A DNA stretch of 64,000 bases from Salipiger pallidus (GTDB lineage: Bacteria > Pseudomonadota > Alphaproteobacteria > Rhodobacterales > Rhodobacteraceae): contig NZ_BMJV01000008.1 of the NCBI RefSeq assembly GCF_014643635.1, positions 103,493-167,492 on the forward strand. Direction: 5' to 3'. Positions 17,497 to 25,843 of this stretch are shown piece after piece; position 1 is the first letter of the stretch, and each line of letters begins with the position of its first letter. A program made the position numbers and the translations under genes. A model generated the notes under the pieces. It saw only the letters and a list, made by a program, of their open reading frames with translations. It searched no databases and was not told the DNA's origin.

Positions 17497-18141
17497 ATGA
17501 ACCAGGCCCGGACGCCCAGCAAGGACGCCTACACGCTGATCCTCGATGCGATCGATTCAGGCGTCTACCGTCCCGGCGACCGGCTGGTAGAAAGCGAACT
17601 GGCGGAGCGCTTCGGTGTATCGCGCACGCCCATCCGCGAGGCCCTGCAACGGCTGGAAACCCAGTCCCTGCTGGCCCGTGACGGTCGGTCTCTCATTGTG
17701 GCATCGCTCGATCACAACCAGATGGCCGAACTTTACGTCGTGCGCACCGAGCTCGAAGGGCTTGCGGCGCGGCTTGCGGCCCGCCATGCCTCGGACGAGG
17801 AAATTCTGGTGCTGCGCGAGATGGTTGCCGAGGATCAGGCGCTGCTTGGTGATCCTTCGACCTTGGCACGGGCCAACCGGCGCTTTCACAAGATGATCCA
17901 TCTGGCGTCGCACAACCGGTTCCTCGTGCAGCAACTTGACCTCGTGCACCGGTCCATGGCGCTGATGGCAACCACCTCGCTTGCAGCGGAGGGGCGGGGC
18001 CAGATCGCCCTTGGCGAACACGAGGCGATTGTCGATGCCATTGCCCGGCGCGACGAAGAGGCCGCCTACCGGGCACTGCGCGATCACATCTCGGTTGCCT
18101 TCGTCACCCGCCTTAAGCTCGATAGCCAGAAGGTCGATTGA
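17497..18141 (+). CDS. GntR-family transcriptional regulator (FCD domain)
   Basis: A 214-residue FadR-subfamily regulator. The winged HTH occupies about residues 10-72 (AYTLILDAIDSGVYRPGDRLVESELAERFGVSRTPIREALQRL), followed by an all-helical FCD effector domain with the metal-binding pattern RTELEGLAARLAA, NRRFHKMIHLASHN and EHEAIVDAI. The start follows AAGGAG. Its regulon is unknown; the adjacent genes are not catabolic, so it may act elsewhere. It converges on the glycosyltransferase gene with a 5-bp gap. Confidence 0.92.
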   Translation: MNQARTPSKDAYTLILDAIDSGVYRPGDRLVESELAERFGVSRTPIREALQRLETQSLLARDGRSLIVASLDHNQMAELYVVRTELEGLAARLAARHASDEEILVLREMVAEDQALLGDPSTLARANRRFHKMIHLASHNRFLVQQLDLVHRSMALMATTSLAAEGRGQIALGEHEAIVDAIARRDEEAAYRALRDHISVAFVTRLKLDSQKVD

Positions 18142-18146
18142 AGCGA

Positions 18147-20036
18147 TCACCGGGGCTGGTCCTCGGGGATCTCAGCGTCGGGCCGGTCCGGCGTCGAATG
18201 GCCGTGCATGGTCTTGTCCCAGTAGAACGGACGGGTGAGCAGCTCCCACGCGGCCTTGTAGGCGGCGATCGCGCCCAGTGGGAAGTAGAGGAACATGGTC
18301 GGCACCCATGGCAGCAGCCCCCTGTGTGGGCTGCGGCTGACAGCGGCAACCCCGACCATCAATGAGACCGCTTCGGCGCCGAGGAAACACCAGAGCAGCG
18401 CCGTCATCTGTCCTGTGCCGAGCCATGCGGCAAGCGGCGGGGCCCAGCCCGCGAGCACCAGCCAGAACGACCACAGCACGGGTGCCAGCAGGTATTGCAT
18501 GAAGGCAGTGAGAAACACGAGTTGGAAGCCGAGGAACTTCCATGCTCCGAAATCGTGCAGCAGGCGCAGGGGGCGGCGCATGTGGACGCGCCAGGTGATC
18601 ATGTATCCCTTGAGCCAGCGTGAGCGCTGCTTGATCCAGGGCCAGGGGCGGTTGTTGGCCTCTTCGCGGGTGACCACGGGGATCATCTCGGTGACATAGC
18701 CCCGACGGGCCAGGCGCATTCCGAGGTCCGCATCCTCGGTCACGTTGTGCGCATCCCAGCAGCCGACCCGTTCCAGCGCGTCGCGGCGGAAGAACACGGT
18801 CGTTCCCCCCAGCGGGATTGCGAAACCCAGCCGAGCGAGGCCGGGAAGCATAATGCGAAACCAGGTTGCGTACTCGATGGTGAAACAGCGAGACATCCAG
18901 TTGGCATGGGGGTTGTAGAAATCGAGAATGCCCTGAAGGCAGGCCACCTCCGGGGGCGCGCGCTGGAAATGATGGGCGACCTGCAGCAGCTGATCGGCGG
19001 CAGGAGAATCCTCGGCATCGTAGATCCCGACAAGCTCGCCCCGGGCAAAGCGCAAGGCGTAATTCATGGCGCGCGGTTTGGTGGTGATAGGGCCGTCCGG
19101 GACCTCGATCACCCGCATCCACGCTGGCAGCTCCGTTTCCGCCAAGGCCTTGCGCGTCGTGTCATCCTGCGCCTCGAGCACCAGCATCACGTCCAGCTGA
19201 GCGCGTGGATAATCAAGCCTGGAAAGCCGCTGCAAAAGGTCGCGCGCGATGTTCTCTTCGCGGAACAGCGGCACCAGCACCGAGAAGGGCGGGGTCGTGC
19301 GCGGCCTGCCGCCACCACCTCGCGGCGGGGTGCGACCGGCACAGAACGCGCTGAGCTTCAGGATCTGTGCCATGAGGAGTGTCGCCATGGCCACAAGAAC
19401 CGCTGCGGAAAAGAACAGGTCCGGCCGCGCAATCAGCAGCCCGATGGCGAGCAGTGCGAAAGCCGCGCCAATGAGCGCAGCAAGCGGAGTGAGGCGGTCC
19501 ATGTCCCGACAGCTGTCCGGCGCATCCACTTGCGTTTCGGCCCGTCGCACCATGTCCGAACCGTGCCGCGCAGCAATCTCGCCGTGGATGTCCGACTCGA
19601 GTGCGAGGGCCATGGCCACGCTCCCGATCTCGGCTGGCAGGGCAGCTTCGATCGCGTCAAAATTCTGCGGCTGCGAGGTGGCGATCACGATTGTGTCCCC
19701 GATGCGCAGCCAAGGCAGCGCCGAGAGCGTTAGGCATGTCTCGGGATCGAGCAGGCCGCTAAGCGACGAATCGACCGGATGGATGCTCCGGTCGAGCTGC
19801 AGGGCACCGTAGTGCAGGCTTTGCGCCTCGAGGACGTCTTGGGGGGTCGCCAGGCCATCTGTGACGACGACCTGAGCGAACTCGGCACCGCTGTTGTAGC
19901 TTTTGCCAAGCGTGCGCAATGTCTCGGCTGCATCGAGCTTGCGACGTTGCATCAGGATCGCGCCAAGTGGCCTTGTTCTTGGCGCGTCAGCCTGGGCCAA
20001 GTGGGCAGAGCGAGAACCTGGGTCCGAATTTTGCAT
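18147..20036 (-). CDS. Membrane glycosyltransferase family 2 with N-terminal GspE-N/MshEN-like domain
   Basis: A 629-residue protein. Residues about 45-160 read as a GspE N-terminal (MshEN)-like module (FAQVVVTDGLATPQDVLEAQSLHYGA; WLRIGDTIVIATSQPQNFDAIEAAL). Two helices (about 185-230) precede a GT-A domain with YDAEDSP (about 337-343), NVTEDADLGMRL (TED about 432) and QRSRWLKGY (QxxRW about 467), the cellulose-synthase-like catalytic set. Three or four helices follow. It should make and export a polysaccharide. MshEN modules in other proteins bind c-di-GMP, so allosteric control by that messenger is plausible. The start codon lies inside a predicted hairpin, and a CtrA-like site lies 92 bp upstream. 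Confidence 0.88.
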   Translation of the reverse strand: MQNSDPGSRSAHLAQADAPRTRPLGAILMQRRKLDAAETLRTLGKSYNSGAEFAQVVVTDGLATPQDVLEAQSLHYGALQLDRSIHPVDSSLSGLLDPETCLTLSALPWLRIGDTIVIATSQPQNFDAIEAALPAEIGSVAMALALESDIHGEIAARHGSDMVRRAETQVDAPDSCRDMDRLTPLAALIGAAFALLAIGLLIARPDLFFSAAVLVAMATLLMAQILKLSAFCAGRTPPRGGGGRPRTTPPFSVLVPLFREENIARDLLQRLSRLDYPRAQLDVMLVLEAQDDTTRKALAETELPAWMRVIEVPDGPITTKPRAMNYALRFARGELVGIYDAEDSPAADQLLQVAHHFQRAPPEVACLQGILDFYNPHANWMSRCFTIEYATWFRIMLPGLARLGFAIPLGGTTVFFRRDALERVGCWDAHNVTEDADLGMRLARRGYVTEMIPVVTREEANNRPWPWIKQRSRWLKGYMITWRVHMRRPLRLLHDFGAWKFLGFQLVFLTAFMQYLLAPVLWSFWLVLAGWAPPLAAWLGTGQMTALLWCFLGAEAVSLMVGVAAVSRSPHRGLLPWVPTMFLYFPLGAIAAYKAAWELLTRPFYWDKTMHGHSTPDRPDAEIPEDQPR

Positions 20037-20075
20037 GATCGGCTCCTGTCATGGGACAGGCTCAGATCATGCAAA
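20030..20075 (-). promoter_or_regulatory. Leader hairpin covering RBS and start codon of the glycosyltransferase
   Basis: On the minus strand TTTGCATGATC (20075-20065) pairs perfectly with GATCATGCAAA (20040-20030). Nested inside, CCTGTC pairs with GACAGG around a CCAT loop. The right arm contains the start ATG, and the AGGAG ribosome-binding site lies in or beside the inner stem. In mRNA this would hide both initiation signals. A two-codon upstream reading frame (ATG-ATC-TGA) sits in the left arm. Confidence 0.7.
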
Positions 20076-20127
20076 TTTCATGAACACGAGGTTAAATGTA
20101 GACCTGATTAACCCTTTTATATCCGTG

Positions 20128-20142
20128 TTAACATCATGTTAA
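20128..20142. promoter_or_regulatory. CtrA-like site TTAA-N7-TTAA
   Basis: TTAACATCATGTTAA matches the canonical full CtrA recognition site (TTAA, seven bases, TTAA) and is also a perfect palindrome around one base. It lies 92-106 bp upstream of the glycosyltransferase start and just after carA. CtrA regulates motility and surface functions in Rhodobacterales, so the glycosyltransferase is the likelier target. Confidence 0.6.
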
Positions 20143-20153
20143 GGGTTGGAGGC

Positions 20154-21293
20154 TTACATCATACTTACGAAGCGTTCGAAGAGATAGAAGGAATCCTGCG
20201 GGCCGGGGCTGGCCTCGGGGTGATGCTGTACCGAGAACACCGGCCGGTCGGACATACGGATCCCGCAATTCGACCCGTCAAAGAGCGACACGTGCGTTTC
20301 CATCACGCCTTCGGGCAGGCTCTGCGCGTCCACTGCGAAGCCGTGGTTCATCGAAGTGATCTCGACCTTGCCGGTTTCGACGTCCTTCACCGGGTGGTTC
20401 GCGCCGTGGTGGCCGTGGTTCATCTTGACGGTCTTGCCACCAAGCGCGAGTGCCAGCATCTGGTGACCAAGGCAGATGCCGAAGACCGGCAGCTTGGTGT
20501 CGTCGAGGATGCCGCGGATCATCGGAACCGCGTATTCGCCGGTTGCGGCGGGATCGCCCGGGCCGTTCGACAGGAACACGCCGTCGGGCTCGTGGGCGAG
20601 CACTTCCTCCTTGGTGGCGGTGGCGGGCAGGACGGTGACGTCACAGCCAGCCGACGCAAGGCAGCGCAGAATGTTGCGCTTGGCACCGTAGTCGATGGCA
20701 ACGACCTTCTTCACCGGGTTGGTCTGCGGCTGGTAGCCTTCGGGCCAAGCCCACCGCATCTCGTTCCAGCGGTAGGACTGGGCGCAGCTGACGCCCTTGG
20801 CGAGGTCGACACCGGTCAGGCCGGGGAAGGCACGAGCCGCGGCAACGAGCTTTTCCACGTCGAAGTTGCCGTCCGGATCATGGGCCAGCGCCACGTGCGG
20901 CGCCCCCGACTGCCGGATGGCACGGGTCAGGCGCCGAGTGTCGATGCCGCCAATGGCGATCCGCCCGCGCGACGCGAGCCATTCCGACAGTTCCTGAACC
21001 GCGCGCCAGTTCGACGACTGGGTGGGCATCCACTTGACCACCATGCCCGCCGCCACGGGATCCTGCGTCTCGTCATCTTCGGGGGTGACACCGACGTTGC
21101 CGATGTGCGGGAAGGTAAATGTCACAATCTGGCCCGCGTAGGACGGGTCGGTCATGATTTCCTGGTAACCGGACATGGCGGTGTTGAAGCACAGCTCTGC
21201 CTCGGTCTGGCCGGTAGCGCCGAAGCCCTGACCATAGAACAGGGTACCATCTGCAAGGGCAAGACAGGCGGTCGGTTTAGGGCTTGCGGGCAT
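20154..21293 (-). CDS. carA: Carbamoyl-phosphate synthase small subunit
   Basis: A 379-residue glutaminase subunit that supplies ammonia to CarB for carbamoyl phosphate, the precursor of arginine and pyrimidines. The N-terminal domain starts ACLALADGTLFYGQGFGATGQTEAELCFNTAMSGYQEI. The class I amidotransferase domain has LSNGPGDPA, the catalytic Cys in PVFGICLGHQMLALALGGKT (about residue 270) and the His-Glu pair in QHHPEASPGP. The start MPASPKPT is set where homology begins. carB is not adjacent, as is common in this family. Confidence 0.96.
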   Translation of the reverse strand: MPASPKPTACLALADGTLFYGQGFGATGQTEAELCFNTAMSGYQEIMTDPSYAGQIVTFTFPHIGNVGVTPEDDETQDPVAAGMVVKWMPTQSSNWRAVQELSEWLASRGRIAIGGIDTRRLTRAIRQSGAPHVALAHDPDGNFDVEKLVAAARAFPGLTGVDLAKGVSCAQSYRWNEMRWAWPEGYQPQTNPVKKVVAIDYGAKRNILRCLASAGCDVTVLPATATKEEVLAHEPDGVFLSNGPGDPAATGEYAVPMIRGILDDTKLPVFGICLGHQMLALALGGKTVKMNHGHHGANHPVKDVETGKVEITSMNHGFAVDAQSLPEGVMETHVSLFDGSNCGIRMSDRPVFSVQHHPEASPGPQDSFYLFERFVSMM

Positions 21294-21487
21294 GGCGCGA
21301 CTCCTCTGGCGGCGTGGGAACGGCAAATCTCGCCTTAGGTAAGGCTTGACGCAAAAAGGGTCAAGGGCGGTCATGAAATGAGAAATCTATTGAAATCAGA
21401 TGCTTGCGTCGGCGTGGCCCGGAGTTGCGCCGGGTGGGGCGTTTCGATAGGTTAGTCTTTTCCCAAGACATCCAAGATAGGGCATCC

Positions 21488-21955
21488 ATGGATCTGCGTG
21501 AACGCATCTCGACAGCAACGAAGCAGGCGATGAGGGACAAGGCGTCCCAGCGCCTCTCCACGCTGCGGCTGATCAACGCCGCCTTCAAGGATCGCGACAT
21601 TGCGGCCCGCGCCGACGGCAATGACGGCGGCGTCGGCGAGCCTGAACTTTTGGCGATCCTGGCCAAGATGGTGAAGCAGCGGCGCGAGAGCGTGCGCACC
21701 TACGAAGAGGGTGGGCGGCTCGATCTTGCTGAGGCGGAATTGGCGGAGATCGCGGTGATCGAGGAGTTCCTCCCCAAGCCGCTCAGCGACGCCGAAGCCG
21801 AGGCGGCAGTTGACGCCGCGGTGGATGAGATCGGTGCCAGCTCGATCCGGGACATGGGGCGCGTCATGGGCGTGCTCAAGACCCGCTACCAAGGGCGCAT
21901 GGATTTCGGTGCCGCAGGCACGATGGTAAAGAACCGGCTCTCGGCGGCAGGCTGA
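21488..21955 (+). CDS. GatB/YqeY domain-containing protein
   Basis: A 155-residue helical protein of the YqeY family, beginning MDLRERISTATKQAMRDKASQRLSTLRLI and with the family hallmarks KMVKQRRESVRTYEEGGRLDLAEAELAEIAVIEEFLPKPLS and MGRVMGVLKTRYQGRMDFGAAGTMVK. It resembles the tail domain of GatB that contacts tRNA; its own function is not settled. It is divergent from carA. A 9-bp hairpin follows the stop. Confidence 0.92.
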   Translation: MDLRERISTATKQAMRDKASQRLSTLRLINAAFKDRDIAARADGNDGGVGEPELLAILAKMVKQRRESVRTYEEGGRLDLAEAELAEIAVIEEFLPKPLSDAEAEAAVDAAVDEIGASSIRDMGRVMGVLKTRYQGRMDFGAAGTMVKNRLSAAG

Positions 21956-21960
21956 GACGC

Positions 21961-21981
21961 AAATTCCTTGCAAAGGAATTT
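21961..21981. terminator. AT-rich hairpin between convergent genes
   Basis: AAATTCCTT (21961-21969) and AAGGAATTT (21973-21981) pair perfectly around a 3-base loop, between the convergent yqeY-type gene and the glycosyltransferase gene. It could serve both strands, but no T-run follows on either side. Confidence 0.45.
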
Positions 21982-21991
21982 GGGCGCGGCC

Positions 21992-22741
21992 TCAGGGCGA
22001 GGCGAACTCGTCCGAGACCCGCGCCCAATCTTTTTCCGGTAGGGCAAAGCGCTGCACGAAACGGGTTTTGAAGCCCACCCGCCCGCGCCGTGCCCCGAAA
22101 TTCTCGCCGTGGTTCAGAACGTAGAGCACCGCCGGTGGGGTCAGTGCCTGCAAGGGCCGTCCGGCGAGGCGTGCGAGATAGGGGAACATCCGGTGTTCAT
22201 GCTGGGTCATCGCCTTCAGGAACGCGGCGCTTTGCGGCAGGGCCGGGTCGTGCAGGATCGCGGCGCATGAACCGCAGAGCTTCCAGAATGGTTTGCGCAA
22301 AGGCTGCGACAGGCTGCGCGCCCCGGCGAGGGCAACGTCGCCCGTGGCATGATCCATGACATAGCCGTCCTCGACCAGCCAGCCGGGGGCAGGGGCGGAC
22401 AGCATTCGTTCCACGGTGCCATCCCGCAGCAGATCATCCGCATCGAAGCTCATAACCAGCGCGGGGCGCGTGGCCACCTGTGAAAGGTGGTCATAAAGAG
22501 TGGCGAGCTTGCGCCACTTGTCGTTGCCGGGCGTGGGGTCCTCGAAGGGCAGCCAGTGCAGCCGCGGATCGTCCGGCAGGGGCGGGCGCTGCTGGCAGCA
22601 GATCACCGCCTGCCATGGTCCGGCCTGGCGGCGAAAGCTCTCGATGGTCTGGGCAAGGCGCTCCGACACCGCAGCCCAGTCGCCCACGTGCTCGGGGCTA
22701 ACCAGTGGCACGAGAAAGATCACCTCTTCGGCGCGGGGCAT
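21992..22741 (-). CDS. Putative glycosyltransferase (rhamnosyltransferase-like)
   Basis: A 249-residue protein. The N-terminus (EEVIFLVPLVSPEHVGDWAAVSERLAQTIESFRRQ) and the acidic VMSFDADDLLRDGTVERML segment (DxDD, metal/sugar-nucleotide binding) suggest a GT-A glycosyltransferase of the type annotated as putative rhamnosyl transferase. The acceptor is unknown. The frame is open upstream to 22888, but that extension is Ala/Arg-rich; the ATG at 22741 follows GAGGGG and opens the conserved part. It is on the same strand as DUF2244 and ctaD, 164 bp downstream. Confidence 0.75.
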   Translation of the reverse strand: MPRAEEVIFLVPLVSPEHVGDWAAVSERLAQTIESFRRQAGPWQAVICCQQRPPLPDDPRLHWLPFEDPTPGNDKWRKLATLYDHLSQVATRPALVMSFDADDLLRDGTVERMLSAPAPGWLVEDGYVMDHATGDVALAGARSLSQPLRKPFWKLCGSCAAILHDPALPQSAAFLKAMTQHEHRMFPYLARLAGRPLQALTPPAVLYVLNHGENFGARRGRVGFKTRFVQRFALPEKDWARVSDEFASP

Positions 22742-22905
22742 CGCGCGGCCCCTCTGCGCTGCGCGCAGGTCAAGAGCGGCCCCTTCGGAGGGGCTGCGCG
22801 CCAGCGTGCGGGCGCGAGAGGAGCTAATCGAGGCCGCTGCAAGAAGGGCGGCGCGCCGGGTCTTGGGGGTGGCGGGGGCCTGGGCCATGGGGCGTCCTTC
22901 GTAAT

Positions 22906-23403
22906 TCAGCCTTGCGCCAGCTGCGCGAGCCGGTCTGACAGCTCGGCGTGTAGCGCCTTGCGTTCGTCTTCGCTCAGAAAGGCGCCGATCTCAACCTCTC
23001 GTCCTCGTCCCGACAGGGTGACGTAGAAGGGGACAGGCCCGCCGTCGCGGTGCAGCGTCACCCGCGCCCAGTACGGGTTTTCTTGCCAGTCTTGCGGCGG
23101 CCCCTTGGTATTGTGTCGCCTCAGGGTCAGGGCGTCGGGGGACAGGGTGAGTATCTCGAGGATCTGCCGGTCGCGGTTGTTGCGGCGGATGGCGAACCAG
23201 ATGCCCCCCACGGCGGCGAGCATGAACGGTAGCAGCGCCCAGAGCAGGCTTGTCCCCAGCAGACCGAAGAACGGGATCACCGCAAGCGCGAAGAAGCCCA
23301 GCATGAAATTGGAAAAGCCGTCCGGCGTAAGTGACTGGTGCGGCCAGAGATGCATCTCTCCATGGCCATTACGGTCTGGTGGGGTTTCCCAGCGGTAAGG
23401 CAT
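22906..23403 (-). CDS. DUF2244 domain-containing membrane protein
   Basis: A 165-residue protein with two transmembrane helices (about residues 33-72: FMLGFFALAVIPFFGLLGTSLLWALLPFMLAAVGGIWF) and a cytosolic domain typical of DUF2244 (LEILTLSPDALTLRR; WQENPYWARVTLH; VEIGAFLSEDERKALHAEL). Its function is unknown. The gene commonly neighbours cytochrome oxidase genes in Alphaproteobacteria, and here it follows ctaD, although a terminator lies between. Confidence 0.9.
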   Translation of the reverse strand: MPYRWETPPDRNGHGEMHLWPHQSLTPDGFSNFMLGFFALAVIPFFGLLGTSLLWALLPFMLAAVGGIWFAIRRNNRDRQILEILTLSPDALTLRRHNTKGPPQDWQENPYWARVTLHRDGGPVPFYVTLSGRGREVEIGAFLSEDERKALHAELSDRLAQLAQG

Positions 23404-23440
23404 CTTGGGGATCCTCGGTCCGGTTTGAGGACATAACGCA

Positions 23441-23469
23441 AAAGGCCCCGGAGATGCTCCGGGGCCCTT
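23441..23469 (-). terminator. Terminator after ctaD
   Basis: GGCCCCGGAG and CTCCGGGGCC form a 10-bp perfect stem with a 3-base loop, followed on the minus strand by TTTTGCG. It lies 17 bp after the ctaD stop and should end most ctaD transcripts before DUF2244. Confidence 0.8.
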
Positions 23470-23485
23470 CGATTTGGATCAGGCC

Positions 23486-25159
23486 TCAGTGGGCGTGCTG
23501 CTTGTCCCAGTCCTCGCGCTTGGGAAGCTGCTCGAACGTGTGCTCGGGCGGCGGCGAGGGCAGGGTCCACTCCAGCGTGTCCGCGTATTCGTTCCACGGG
23601 TTGCGTTCGGTCGCCGGTGCGCCCTTGCGGACGGTGTAGATGACGATGCCGAAGAACAGCAGGAACGACGCGAAGGACAGCAGGGCACCCCAGCTCGACA
23701 CGAAGTTCCAAGTGGCGAAGGCTTCCGGGTAGTCGATGTAACGGCGCGGCATGCCCTGGCGGCCAAGGAAGTGCTGCGGGAAGAACGTCAGGTTCACACC
23801 GATGAAGAACATCCAGAAGTGCAGTTTGCCCAGCGTCTCGGGGTACATCTTGCCGGTCATCTTCGGCAGGTAGAAATAGACCCCCGCGAAGATGGTGAAA
23901 GCTGCCCCCATGGACATGGTGTAGTGGAAGTGGGCCACCACGTAGTAGGTGTCGTGGTAGGCACGGTCGACGGCCGCCTGCGACAGGACGATGCCGGTGA
24001 CGCCGCCCACGGTGAAGAGGATCAGGAAGCCGATGGCAAAGAGCATCGGCGTCTTGAACTCGATCGAGCCGCCCCACATGGTCGCGATCCAGCTGAAGAT
24101 CTTCACCCCTGTCGGGACCGCGATCACCATGGTTGCCAGCATGAAGTAGCTCTGCTGGGTCAGCGACATGCCGACTGTGTACATGTGGTGCGCCCACACG
24201 ACGAAGCCGAGCGCGCCGATCGCGATGATCGCCCAGACCATGGGCAGGTAGCCGAAGATGGGCTTGCGCGAGAAGGTCGCGATGACGTGGCTGGCGATGC
24301 CGAAGCCCGGCAAGATCACGATGTACACTTCCGGGTGGCCGAAGAACCACAGGATGTGCTGGTAGAGGATCGGATCACCGCCGCCGGCCGGGTCGAAGAA
24401 CGTCGTCCCGAAGTTACGGTCGGTCAGCAGCATGGTGATCGCGCCGGCCAGAACGGGCAGCGACAGAAGGATCAGCCATGCGGTGATGAACACCGACCAT
24501 GCGAACAGCGGCACCTTGAACAGGGTCATGCCCGGGGCACGCATGTTCAGGAAGGTGGTGATGATGTTGATCGCCCCAAGGATCGACGATGCGCCCGACA
24601 CGTGCACGGCGAAGATCGCGAGGTCCGTGGACATGCCCGCCTCGGAGGTCGACAGCGGCGGATAGAGCACCCAGCCGATACCCGAACCCGCCTGGCCGTT
24701 GCCGCCCGGTGCAAAGACCGAACAGACCGCCAGCGTGGTCCCGGCGGCATAAAGCCAGAACGACAGGTTGTTGAGGCGCGGGAACGCCATGTCCGGCGCA
24801 CCGATCTGCAGTGGCATGAAGTAGTTGCCGAAGCCGCCGAACAATGCCGGAATGACCACGAAGAACATCATCAGGATGCCGTGGCCGGTGATGAGCACGT
24901 TCCACAGGTGCCCGTTGGGAGTGCAGTTCTCGGTGGCGGTGGGAATCAGTCTCGCCCCCTCCATGCACATGAATTGTACGCCGGGCTCCATGAGCTCCAG
25001 TCGCATGTAGACGGTAAAGCATACCGAAATGAGGCCCACGATCGCCGAGGTGATCAGGTAGAGAATCCCGATATCCTTGTGATTCGTGGACATGAACCAG
25101 CGGGTAAAGAACCCCCGGTTGTCCTCGTGTCCGTGGCCGTGAATGGCGGCGTCAGCCAT
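23486..25159 (-). CDS. ctaD: Cytochrome c oxidase subunit I (aa3 type)
   Basis: A 557-residue, 12-helix catalytic subunit of the aa3 oxidase. The heme a and CuB ligands are visible: His in [24 protein letters not shown] (CuB His with the cross-linked Tyr), [10 protein letters not shown] (two CuB His), and [19 protein letters not shown] (heme a3 and heme a His). [30 protein letters not shown] includes D-channel residues. The AGGAGG ribosome-binding site precedes the ATG. Subunits II and III are not in this window. An FNR-type box lies 121 bp upstream. Confidence 0.97.
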   Translation of the reverse strand: MADAAIHGHGHEDNRGFFTRWFMSTNHKDIGILYLITSAIVGLISVCFTVYMRLELMEPGVQFMCMEGARLIPTATENCTPNGHLWNVLITGHGILMMFFVVIPALFGGFGNYFMPLQIGAPDMAFPRLNNLSFWLYAAGTTLAVCSVFAPGGNGQAGSGIGWVLYPPLSTSEAGMSTDLAIFAVHVSGASSILGAINIITTFLNMRAPGMTLFKVPLFAWSVFITAWLILLSLPVLAGAITMLLTDRNFGTTFFDPAGGGDPILYQHILWFFGHPEVYIVILPGFGIASHVIATFSRKPIFGYLPMVWAIIAIGALGFVVWAHHMYTVGMSLTQQSYFMLATMVIAVPTGVKIFSWIATMWGGSIEFKTPMLFAIGFLILFTVGGVTGIVLSQAAVDRAYHDTYYVVAHFHYTMSMGAAFTIFAGVYFYLPKMTGKMYPETLGKLHFWMFFIGVNLTFFPQHFLGRQGMPRRYIDYPEAFATWNFVSSWGALLSFASFLLFFGIVIYTVRKGAPATERNPWNEYADTLEWTLPSPPPEHTFEQLPKREDWDKQHAH

Positions 25160-25279
25160 CTGGTGCCTCCTGATTGGTCTCGTCCCTTTTGACGCGCGGG
25201 TCGGTTACGACCGCGTGCGCGCCTCTCCTTCTTCCATCATTCTTTTAGAATGTCCCAAACAACCGGGCAATATAGGCAT

Positions 25280-25293
25280 TTGATCTCGATCAA
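25280..25293. promoter_or_regulatory. FNR/FnrL box upstream of ctaD
   Basis: TTGATCTCGATCAA is a perfect TTGAT-N4-ATCAA dyad, the site bound by FNR, FnrL and related Crp/Fnr regulators. It lies 121-134 bp upstream of the ctaD start. A TATATT hexamer (25274-25269 on the minus strand) is only about 15 bases from its centre; if that is the -10 element, the site would overlap the promoter and favour repression under low oxygen. Confidence 0.7.
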
Positions 25294-25472
25294 ACTTTAT
25301 TCCGGTCACCATGGCTTTAAAACGGCGCTTTCACCTGACTCTTTTAGTCTGAAATGTACCTCGATCCGGGCGCGTTTGCTGGCCGAACGTCGGGTCTTCC
25401 GGACCTGCGCCCGCGCTGTGCTGTCGGTAGCGTGAGCTCAGTTGCCAGTTACATTACTATAGGGGCCGGAAA

Positions 25473-25667
25473 ATGGTTCAATTTGTGCAAAGCCTCGCCC
25501 ACCCGCGTCCGACCAGGCCAGGGCGTCTGATCGATACGCCTTCTGCCCGCCGCCAGCGCGAGATCGCCGAGTGGATCGGGACGCTTTAGGCCCTGTCCGA
25601 CGACGCCCTGGCAGAACGCGGCCTGCGAGGTGACGACATCCTGTCCCATGTCTCGGCCTCGCGCTGA
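25473..25667 (+). pseudogene. DUF1127-like small protein gene with in-frame amber stop
   Basis: A 64-codon frame starting MVQFVQSLAHPRPTRPGR. Its second half reads RRQREIAEWIGTL, stop, ALSDDALAERGLRGDDILSHV, the pattern of DUF1127 proteins (a basic Arg-rich helix, then LSDxxLxxxGLxRxDI). The TAG at 25587-25589 interrupts the domain exactly where a residue is expected and the frame continues. It is probably a decayed gene, or a sequencing error or readthrough case. The surrounding 25160-25843 otherwise holds only the ctaD upstream region. Confidence 0.6.
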
Positions 25668-25843
25668 CCGGGGCACCTTCTTCGAACGTCTCGGTCCAGT
25701 CCCGGCTGGTGCGTTCGTTGCCGCGCGTGGCTTCCCCGTCCCGCCGCGGATCCCAGGCCGGAGCGGCCATTTTCCCGAGATGCAGGCTGCTCCGGCCATT
25801 TTACCTTGATGGCGAGAGAGTATGAAGCGAATCGCCTTTGTGT

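Noticed and set aside
23474..25192. Long open frame (572 codons) antisense to ctaD
   Set aside because: ctaD is unambiguous. The antisense product is rich in His, Arg and Asp with no domain pattern.
25449..25799. Minus-strand frame over the DUF1127 remnant
   Set aside because: Composition is arbitrary, and the plus-strand frame has a recognisable family pattern despite its stop.
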